64,000 bases of DNA, from the NCBI RefSeq assembly GCF_014203425.1, contig NZ_JACHJC010000001.1, positions 6,775,501-6,839,500 of the forward strand, read 5' to 3'. This DNA comes from Micromonospora echinospora (GTDB lineage: Bacteria > Actinomycetota > Actinomycetes > Mycobacteriales > Micromonosporaceae). The notes under the pieces were generated by a model. The model was not told the DNA's origin, searched no databases, and was given only the letters and a program-made list of their open reading frames with translations. Shown piece by piece: positions 35,271-41,256 of the stretch (position 1 is the stretch's first letter; the number at the start of each line of letters is the position of its first letter). The translations under genes and the position numbers were made by a program.

Positions 35271-35564
35271 TCACAGCTCCTGGAGAATCCGCAGGGCCCG
35301 GCCGACCCGCTGCATGGTCTCGGTGTCGGCCACGTCCACGCACTCGGCGAACCACTTCTTCATCGGCGAGGAGATCCGGTCGGGCATCACCACGTACGCG
35401 CCCATCGGCACGGCGAGCGGCGAGTCGCGCAGCAGCGACTCCTCGACCACCTCGGCCACGATCACGATCGGCACCGCCGTGGCGTTGTAGACGTCGGAGC
35501 TGATCACCAGACCGAACCGTTCCCGGGCGCCGGAGATGCGCCAGACCTCACCCCTACGCAGCAC
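35271..35564 (-). CDS. MazF/PemK-like toxin or type II toxin-family protein
   Basis: A 97-residue protein with the PemK/MazF-like beginning LRRGEVWRISGARERFGLVISSDVYNA, followed by VPIVIVAEVVEE and ending MQRVGRALRILQEL. MazF toxins are ribosome-independent RNA endonucleases; here the usual R and T/S active residues are plausible but not verified. GTG 35564 overlaps the antitoxin stop region by 11 bp out of frame, indicating translational coupling, as in many toxin-antitoxin pairs. The frame open upstream to 35651 is antisense to nothing conserved and is the antitoxin's shadow. Confidence 0.7.
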   Translation of the reverse strand: MLRRGEVWRISGARERFGLVISSDVYNATAVPIVIVAEVVEESLLRDSPLAVPMGAYVVMPDRISSPMKKWFAECVDVADTETMQRVGRALRILQEL

Positions 35565-35811
35565 GCGGACGTCCGCCGAACAGGGCGTCGTCGACGAGCG
35601 CGGCCTCCTGGGCGTCGGCCAGGGCGGCGGCTTCCAGGTCGAGACCGGCACGGCCCACCGCGTCGGCGTGCGCGGTGAAGACCTCGCGCAGCGCCTTCTC
35701 CCGGGCGGCCTGGTCCATCCAGGCGGAGAGGGAGAGCCCTTCCCGCTTGGCGAACCGGCGCGCCTCCTCGATCGTCTCGTCGGAGAACGACAGTGTCACC
35801 TTGGCGGTCAT
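35554..35811 (-). CDS. Antitoxin of the MazF-like pair (RHH/MazE-like)
   Basis: An 85-residue protein: TAKVTLSFSDETIEEARRFAKREGLSLSAWMDQAARE is a ribbon-helix-helix DNA-binding unit (about residues 2-40), followed by an acidic, alanine-rich tail (LDLEAAALADAQEAALVDDALFGG) of the type that wraps the toxin. ATG 35811 is chosen because the RHH begins there; ATG 35829 is possible. Its gene precedes and overlaps the toxin gene. A small TACC-CATC-GGTA palindrome (35823-35834) lies at the start. Confidence 0.75.
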   Translation of the reverse strand: MTAKVTLSFSDETIEEARRFAKREGLSLSAWMDQAAREKALREVFTAHADAVGRAGLDLEAAALADAQEAALVDDALFGGRPRAA

Positions 35812-35822
35812 GCCACGAAGAC

Positions 35823-35834
35823 TACCCATCGGTA
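35823..35834. promoter_or_regulatory. Short palindrome TACC-N4-GGTA at the antitoxin start
   Basis: TACC (35823-35826) and GGTA (35831-35834) flank CATC just upstream of ATG 35811. RHH antitoxins often bind such sites to repress their own operon. Short, so tentative. Confidence 0.3.
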
Positions 35835-35986
35835 TGACCACCAGTCATCCTCGTCCCCACCGATCGGGGATTAGGACATCACCAAGTGAAACAACCGAAT
35901 CTAGTTGCGGATATTGCACCTGGAAGCGACGATGATGTGATTCCGAACGGTTAGGACGCGGCCACATCTGCCCACAGGGAGCCGTC

Positions 35987-36454
35987 ATGAGCCTCAGCAC
36001 CGGCATGGCCGCCTCGGTAATGCCCACCGAGGGAGCGGAGCGCCAGAAGGCAGCCGCCATGGAGGAGTTCCTCGCGCGGCACCCCCTCGCCGCAGGCGGG
36101 GGCGTGGCCCGCCTCGTCTCGGCGGACGGCGAGGAGGTCGAGGTTCCCGCCCAGATGTTCGACGTCCTCCATCAGATCTCGGCGATGCTCGCCCGCGGCG
36201 ACGGCGTCGCGATCAGCGCCATCTCCCGCGAACTGACGACGACCGAGGCGGCGAAGCTGCTCGGCATGTCCCGCCCCACACTCGTCCGCCTTCTGGAGAA
36301 CGGGTCGATCGCGTCCCACCGGGTCGGGAGCCACCGGCGCCTCTTTCTCCGCGACGTCCTCGCATTCCGGCAACGACAGATGGAAGAGCGACGGAAGTCG
36401 TACGAGGCCCTGATGTGGGAGTCCGACGCGCTGGGCTTCACCGACGACGTGTAG
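35987..36454 (+). CDS. Excisionase/MerR-type HTH protein, antitoxin partner of PIN protein
   Basis: A 155-residue protein. The middle (LTTTEAAKLLGMSRPTLVRLLENGSIASHRVGSHRRLFLRDVLAFRQRQ, about 83-132) is an excisionase-like HTH_17 domain; the N-terminal part is unassigned; the acidic tail MWESDALGFTDDV probably contacts the partner. The next gene, 40 nt later, encodes a PIN nuclease. This HTH plus PIN_3 arrangement recurs in actinobacteria as a VapBC-like pair. ATG 35987 has AGGGAG upstream. The 145-bp AT-richer region before it contains TTAGGAC twice (about 35870 and 35950). Confidence 0.8.
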   Translation: MSLSTGMAASVMPTEGAERQKAAAMEEFLARHPLAAGGGVARLVSADGEEVEVPAQMFDVLHQISAMLARGDGVAISAISRELTTTEAAKLLGMSRPTLVRLLENGSIASHRVGSHRRLFLRDVLAFRQRQMEERRKSYEALMWESDALGFTDDV

Positions 36455-36481
36455 TTCCCGGACCGGCCAGGGGGCGCTGGG

Positions 36482-36487
36482 TAGGGT
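36482..36487 (+). promoter_or_regulatory. TAGGGT -10-like element before the PIN gene
   Basis: TAGGGT is followed by 7 nt and GTG 36495, the same spacing as the TAGGCT elements elsewhere. It may give the PIN gene its own leaderless start in addition to read-through. Confidence 0.35.
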
Positions 36488-36494
36488 GTCCACT

Positions 36495-37115
36495 GTGATC
36501 CCCAGCGCCCCACTGGTGTTCCTGGACGCGAACGTTCTCTATTCCAGGACCCTTCGCGACTGGATCAGCCTTCTCGCACTCGAAGGCGACTGCGCCGTCT
36601 TCGATCTGCGGTACAGCGAGGACGTCCTGGCGGAATGGATGTATCGCCTGCGGCGCAAGCGGCCCGAGCATTCCGAGCAGGCGATCGGTGGGCAGCGGCG
36701 TCGTTTCGTCCAGGCATTTCCGTACGGCTTCGTCACCGGCTATTCGCCGAACGACGTGCCGTGCCCGCCGGACCCGGAGGACCGGCATGTCCTGGCCGCC
36801 GCCGTCCATGGCCGCGCCGACATCCTGGTGACCGACGACCGGCGCGGCTTTCCTCCGGAATGCGTGCGGGAATTGCTGTCGGTCCTCACCGGTGACGAGT
36901 TCCTCAACTGGGTGGCCGACCGTTCGATGCCCCTGGTTCTGCGGGCATTGGCGCGGCAGATCGACTACTACCGGCGCAGCCTCGTCTCAGAGGACAAGGA
37001 CGCGGTCGAGTTGATCGCCCACCTACGGAAGGCCGGCGCACCCGTTTCGCCGAGCGGCTCGAGAATCACCTCGCCGGCCGCTGACCGCCGAAGACCGCGA
37101 AACGCCATTCCTTGA
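36495..37115 (+). CDS. PIN-domain ribonuclease (VapC-like toxin)
   Basis: A 206-residue protein with the PIN acidic residues in place: VFLDANVLYSRTLRDW (first Asp), ...SEDVLAEW (Glu), DPEDRHVLAAAVHGRADILVTDDRRGF (last acidic cluster). The rest is a helical C-terminal extension. PIN toxins cut RNA with Mg2+. GTG 36495 or GTG 36486 can start it; the first fits the TAGGGT spacing. Its 3' end overlaps the methyltransferase remnant on the other strand by 50 bp. Confidence 0.82.
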   Translation: MIPSAPLVFLDANVLYSRTLRDWISLLALEGDCAVFDLRYSEDVLAEWMYRLRRKRPEHSEQAIGGQRRRFVQAFPYGFVTGYSPNDVPCPPDPEDRHVLAAAVHGRADILVTDDRRGFPPECVRELLSVLTGDEFLNWVADRSMPLVLRALARQIDYYRRSLVSEDKDAVELIAHLRKAGAPVSPSGSRITSPAADRRRPRNAIP

Positions 37116-37455
37116 AGAAGCAGTCCACGTCCACCAGTCCCGCCTCGGCCAGCCACCGGCACTGCTCGGCCACCGTGGCCGGCCGGTCGTGCCGCATCCG
37201 CTCCCGGGCGCCGGCGATCTCCTCGGCGTCGGAGCCCAGCTCGGTGATCCGCGCCGTCCACACCTCGTCGTAGCGGCGGTCCAGCTCCGGGGTCGGCCCG
37301 GCCACCTGCTCGGCGTTGACGAACACGCCGCCCGGCGCCAGCGCGTCCGCCGCCCGCCGGTACAGCGCCCGCTTGCCGGAGTCGTCGAGGTGGTGGATGG
37401 CCAGCGCGGAGACCACCGCGTCGTACCGGCCGGCGGGCAGCGGGCAGCAGGTCGG
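37066..37455 (-). pseudogene. 5'-truncated SAM-dependent methyltransferase
   Basis: The open frame encodes PAGRYDAVVSALAIHHLDDSGKRALYRRAADALAPGGVFVNAEQVAGP through CFFKEWRFAVFGGQ, the C-terminal half of a class I methyltransferase (from motif II onward). The first about 100 residues, including the SAM-binding GxGxG loop, are absent; a TAA closes the frame at 37456-37458, and the DNA beyond turns AT-rich (37463-37500). Clearly a remnant left by a deletion or rearrangement. It sits between the PIN gene and the nitrate reductase operon. Confidence 0.8.
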
Positions 37456-37538
37456 TTACGTCCTAATATATGAGATTTTTGTCCCACATTTTAAACCCCA
37501 CGGACGGCTCCGTCACGTGCGTGCGGTGTGAAGCGCTC

Positions 37539-37576
37539 GTGACAGGACCGAAACAGAGCAGACCCGGACCGGAAAC
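37539..37576 (+). promoter_or_regulatory. GlnR-type box upstream of the nitrate/nitrite reductase operon
   Basis: GTGAC-N6-GAAAC (37539-37554) is followed by 6 nt and GACCC-N6-GAAAC (37561-37576). This reproduces the actinobacterial GlnR layout gTnAc-N6-GaAAc repeated at 22 bp; the first half matches fully, the second lacks two bases in its first pentamer. It lies 24-62 bp before the reductase ATG. Confidence 0.7.
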
Positions 37577-37600
37577 CGCCCGACGGCACGCTTTTCCGAC

Positions 37601-39709
37601 ATGACAGACGGTGCACGCACGGCGACGCGAAGGGGTTCACGCCCCGAACAGGTCGCCACGCACTGCCCGTACTGCGCACTGCAGTGCGGCATGGTGCTGA
37701 GCGCCACCGGCGACGGCGTCGAGGTCGGCGCCCGGGACTTCCCCACCAACCGGGGCGGGCTGTGCCAGAAGGGGTGGACCGCCGCCGACCTGCTCGACCA
37801 CCCGGACCGGCTCACCACCCCGCTGCTGCGCGACCGGCCCGGCGGCGAGCTGCGCCTGGCGACCTGGGACGAGGCGCTCGACCGCGTCGCCGCCGGCGTG
37901 CAGGACGTGCAGCACCGCCACGGGCCGGACGCCGTGGCCGTCTTCGGCGGCGGCGGGCTGACGAACGAGAAGGCGTACGCGCTGGGCCGCTTCGCCCGGG
38001 TGACGCTGCGGACCCGGCACATCGACTACAACGGGCGCTGGTGCATGTCCTCGGCCGCCGCGGCCGGCAACCGGGCGTTCGGGATCGACAGAGGGCTGCC
38101 CTTCCCGCTGGCCGACCTCGGCCGCGCGGACACGCTGCTGCTGGTCGGCGCGAACCCGGCCGAGACCATGCCGCCGCTGATGCGGCACGTCACCGACCTG
38201 CGGGAACGCGGTGGCCGGCTGATCGTCGTGGACCCCCGGGCCACAGCCACCGCCCGCCAGGCCGACCTGCACCTGCAGCCGCTGCCCGGCACCGATCTCG
38301 CGGTGGCGAACGCGCTGCTGCACATCGCGCTCACCGAGGGCTGGCTGGACCGGGCGTACGTCGCGGAGCGGACCACCGGCTTCGACGAGGTCCGGCGGAC
38401 GGTCGCCGGCTACTGGCCGGCGGAGGTGGAACGGCTCTCCGGCGTGCCGGTGGCCGACCTGTACGCGACCGCACGCGCGCTCGCCACTGTGGACCGGGCG
38501 GTCATTCTCACCGCGCGGGGCGCCGAGCAGCACGCCAAGGGCGTGGACACGGTCACCGCCTTCATCAACCTGGCGCTCGCCCTGGGCCTGCCCGGTCGCC
38601 CCGGCTCCGGCTACGGGTGCCTGACCGGGCAGGGCAACGGGCAGGGCGGCCGGGAACACGGGCAGAAGGCCGACCAGCTGCCCGGCTACCGGCGTATCGA
38701 CGACCCGGCGGCCCGCGAGCACGTGGCCGGAGTGTGGGGCGTCGACCCGGACGCGCTGCCCGGGCCGGGGGTGCCGGCGTACCAGCTCCTGGACGCGCTG
38801 GGCACGCCGTCGGGCGCCCGGGCGCTGCTGGTGTTCGGCTCCAACCCGGTCGTGTCCGCGCCCCGCGCGGCGCGGGTCGAGTCCCGGCTGCGCGCCCTGG
38901 ACCTGCTCGTGGTCGCGGACTTCGTCCGCTCCGAGACCGCCGAGCTGGCCGACGTGGTGCTGCCGGTCGCCCAGTGGGCCGAGGAGGACGGCACGATGAC
39001 CAACCTGGAGGGCCGCGTGCTGCGCCGCCGGGCGCTGCGTGAGCCACCGGCCGGGGTCCGTACCGAGCTGGAGATCCTCGCCGCGCTCGCCGGGCGGCTG
39101 ACCGACGGCGCGCCACTGCCGACCGACCCGCGTGAGGTGTTCGCGGAGCTGGGCCGGGCCTCGGCCGGCGGGCCGGCCGACTACGCCGGGATCACCTGGG
39201 ACCGGATCGACGCCGACACCGGCGTCTTCTGGCCCTGCCCGGACCGGGACGGCCCGGACACCCCCCGGCTGTTCGCCGACCGCTTCCCCACCCCGGACGG
39301 CCGGGCCCGGTTCCACGCCGTGACCCACCGGCCGGCCGCCGAGCCGGTGTGCGCCGACTACCCGCTGCACTTCACCACCGGCCGGGTGCTGGCTCAATAC
39401 CAGTCCGGCGCGCAGACCCGGCGGGTGGCCGCGTTGCGCCGGGCCGCACCGGGCGGGTTCGTCGAGCTGCACCCGGACCTGGCGGCCCGTCTCGGCGTGA
39501 CCGAGGGAGCGCCGGTACGTGTGGTCTCCCGCCGGGGTGAGCTGCGGGCGCCGGCCCGGCTCAGCACGGCGATCCGGCCGGACACCGTCTTCGCGCCGTT
39601 CCACTGGCCGGGCGCGCAACGCGCCAACTCGGTCACCAACGACGCCCTCGACCCGGTCTCCGGGATGCCCGAGTTCAAGATCTGCGCGGTCCGGGTGGAG
39701 CCGGCATGA
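37601..39709 (+). CDS. nasA: Assimilatory nitrate reductase catalytic subunit (molybdopterin)
   Basis: A 702-residue cytoplasmic Mo-bisMGD oxidoreductase. The N-terminal 4Fe-4S motif is C-x2-C-x3-C...C (HCPYCALQCGM about residue 27; NRGGLCQKGW about 54). RWCMSSAAAAGNRAFG supplies the cysteine expected to ligate Mo in this class; GQGNGQGGREHGQKADQLPGYR and the C-terminal MopB-binding domain (TTGRVLAQYQSGAQTRR) follow. It reduces nitrate to nitrite with electrons from the next gene's product. Its stop overlaps the next ATG by 4 bp. No signal peptide, consistent with an assimilatory role. A GlnR-type box lies upstream. Confidence 0.93.
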   Translation: MTDGARTATRRGSRPEQVATHCPYCALQCGMVLSATGDGVEVGARDFPTNRGGLCQKGWTAADLLDHPDRLTTPLLRDRPGGELRLATWDEALDRVAAGVQDVQHRHGPDAVAVFGGGGLTNEKAYALGRFARVTLRTRHIDYNGRWCMSSAAAAGNRAFGIDRGLPFPLADLGRADTLLLVGANPAETMPPLMRHVTDLRERGGRLIVVDPRATATARQADLHLQPLPGTDLAVANALLHIALTEGWLDRAYVAERTTGFDEVRRTVAGYWPAEVERLSGVPVADLYATARALATVDRAVILTARGAEQHAKGVDTVTAFINLALALGLPGRPGSGYGCLTGQGNGQGGREHGQKADQLPGYRRIDDPAAREHVAGVWGVDPDALPGPGVPAYQLLDALGTPSGARALLVFGSNPVVSAPRAARVESRLRALDLLVVADFVRSETAELADVVLPVAQWAEEDGTMTNLEGRVLRRRALREPPAGVRTELEILAALAGRLTDGAPLPTDPREVFAELGRASAGGPADYAGITWDRIDADTGVFWPCPDRDGPDTPRLFADRFPTPDGRARFHAVTHRPAAEPVCADYPLHFTTGRVLAQYQSGAQTRRVAALRRAAPGGFVELHPDLAARLGVTEGAPVRVVSRRGELRAPARLSTAIRPDTVFAPFHWPGAQRANSVTNDALDPVSGMPEFKICAVRVEPA

Positions 39710-41178
39710 ACGAACGCATAGTCGTCGTCGGCTACGGCATGGCCGGCGCCCGGCTCGCCGCCGAGCTGCACGCACGCGGCGGGGACCGGCGGATCACCGT
39801 GCTCGGGGCGGAGCCGCACCGCGCGTACAACCGGATCATGCTCTCCACGCTGCTCGCCGGGCGCATCGGCGAGCCGGACGTGGAGCTGGTCGAAGCCGTC
39901 GGGCCGGGCGTCGAGGTGCACACCGGCGCGGCGGTCACCGCCGTGGACCGGGCCGCCCGGGAGGTGGTCACCGCCGACGGCGGCCGGCACGGGTACGACC
40001 ACCTGGTGCTCGCCACCGGCAGCCTGGCCGTCGTGCCGCCGCTGCCGGGCCTCGCGCCGCTGCCCGAGCGGGTCGTCCCGTTCCGCACGCTCGGGGACTG
40101 CCGGCGGATCCTCGCCGCCGCCGAGGGCGCGCGACGCGTGACAGTGCTCGGCGGCGGGCTGCTGGGCCTGGAGGCGGCCCGAGGGCTCGCCGCGCGGGGT
40201 CTCGACGTGACTGTGGTCCACCCGGTCGGGCACCTGATGGAACGCCAGCTCGACCCGTCCGCCGGCGCGGTCCTCGCCGGCACGCTCGCCGGCCTGGGCG
40301 TCCGGTCCCGGCTCGGGGCGCCGGCCACCGCCGTGACCGCCGACGCCGACGGCGTCCGCCTGCACCTGGGCGACGCCGAACCGCTCGACGCCGACCTGCT
40401 GGTGCTCTGCTGCGGGGTACGCCCCGACACCGCGCTCGCCGCCTCCGCCGGTCTCGCCGTCGAGCGGGGCGTGGTGGTGGACGACCGGATGCGGACGAGC
40501 GACCGGCGGATCTCCGCCATCGGCGACTGCGCGCAGCACGACGGGGCGCTGACCGGGCTTGTCGCGCCGGCCTGGGCGCAGGCCCGGGTGGTGGCCGACG
40601 TGCTGACCGGAGCGGATCCGCTGGCCCGCTACCGCCCTCGGCCCGCGGTGACCCGGCTCAAGGCGGCCGGCATCGACCTGGCCGCGATGGGTGACGTGGC
40701 CGGGACCGGCGACCCGGGCGGCCCGGTCGAGGAGCTGACCTTCGCCGACCCGGCCCGGGGCACCTACGCCCGGCTGCGCATCCGGGACGAGCGGCTGACC
40801 GGCGCGATCCTGCTCGGCGACAACCCGGCGGTCGGCACGGTGGTGCAGCTGTTCGACAGGGGCGCGCCGGTGCCGACGGACCGGCGCTCGCTGCTGCTCG
40901 GCCGGGCGTTCGGCGAGACGCAGTCCGGGCCGGCCGCGTCCCCGGCGCTGATGCCGGACGCCGCGACCGTGTGCCGGTGCAACGACGTGACCAAGGGCGC
41001 GCTGGTGGCGTGCTGGCGGGCGGGCGCCCGGACGGCGGCGGCGCTGTCCGCGGGGACCCGGGCCGCCACCGGCTGCGGCGGCTGCCGGGACGCGGTCGCC
41101 GGCATCGCCGGCTGGCTCGCCGAGGCCGACCCGCAGGCAGCCGACGAGGTACGCGAGACGGTGGAGGTGGCGTCATGA
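39706..41178 (+). CDS. nasB: FAD/NAD(P)-dependent oxidoreductase with BFD-like [2Fe-2S] domain (nitrate reductase electron-transfer subunit)
   Basis: A 490-residue flavoprotein. FAD motif VVVGYGMAGARLAAEL at the start, NAD loop VTVLGGGLLGLEAARGLA (about 146-161), ISAIGDCAQHDG for FAD ribityl, and a C-terminal BFD-type cluster CRCNDVTKGALVACWRAGA...TGCGGCRDAVAG (about 423-465). It most likely passes electrons from NAD(P)H to the nitrate reductase, the role of NasB-like subunits. The gene is flanked by 4-bp overlaps: ATGA with nasA, and ATGA with a 24-codon mini-cistron downstream. Confidence 0.88.
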   Translation: MNERIVVVGYGMAGARLAAELHARGGDRRITVLGAEPHRAYNRIMLSTLLAGRIGEPDVELVEAVGPGVEVHTGAAVTAVDRAAREVVTADGGRHGYDHLVLATGSLAVVPPLPGLAPLPERVVPFRTLGDCRRILAAAEGARRVTVLGGGLLGLEAARGLAARGLDVTVVHPVGHLMERQLDPSAGAVLAGTLAGLGVRSRLGAPATAVTADADGVRLHLGDAEPLDADLLVLCCGVRPDTALAASAGLAVERGVVVDDRMRTSDRRISAIGDCAQHDGALTGLVAPAWAQARVVADVLTGADPLARYRPRPAVTRLKAAGIDLAAMGDVAGTGDPGGPVEELTFADPARGTYARLRIRDERLTGAILLGDNPAVGTVVQLFDRGAPVPTDRRSLLLGRAFGETQSGPAASPALMPDAATVCRCNDVTKGALVACWRAGARTAAALSAGTRAATGCGGCRDAVAGIAGWLAEADPQAADEVRETVEVAS

Positions 41179-41256
41179 GCGAGCGAATCAGCAGGCTCAG
41201 CGCGGAGGTGCCTCGTGGCGCCACGCAGCGAAGCGGAGTGGCGTCATGAGCGAGCG
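41167..41256 (+). repeat. 71-bp intercistronic insertion bounded by 19-bp direct repeats
   Basis: GTGGCGTCATGAGCGAGCG occurs at 41167-41185 and again at 41238-41256, exactly 71 bp apart. Each copy contains a stop/start ATGA. The DNA between (AATCAGCAGGCTCAGCGC... to ...AGCGAAGCGGA) resembles a common short repeat in actinomycete genomes as I remember it. The pattern is what an insertion with target duplication, or a tandem duplication, would leave. Confidence 0.7.
41175..41249 (+). CDS. 24-codon mini-cistron bridging nasB and nirB
   Basis: ATG 41175 overlaps the nasB stop (ATGA) and the TGA at 41247-41249 overlaps the nirB ATG (ATGA). The peptide MSERISRLSAEVPRGATQ... has no recognisable function and starts with the same MSER as NirB. 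It probably keeps translation coupled across the 71-bp insert. Peptide accumulation is doubtful. Confidence 0.45.
   Translation: MSERISRLSAEVPRGATQRSGVAS

Noticed and set aside
35565..35651. Longer N-terminus for the MazF-like protein
   Set aside because: The added residues are only the opposite reading of the antitoxin tail; the family begins at LRRGEVW.
40971..41249. 92-codon gene overlapping the end of nasB
   Set aside because: Only its last 24 codons fall outside nasB; it is the mini-cistron plus a shadow frame of the flavoprotein gene.
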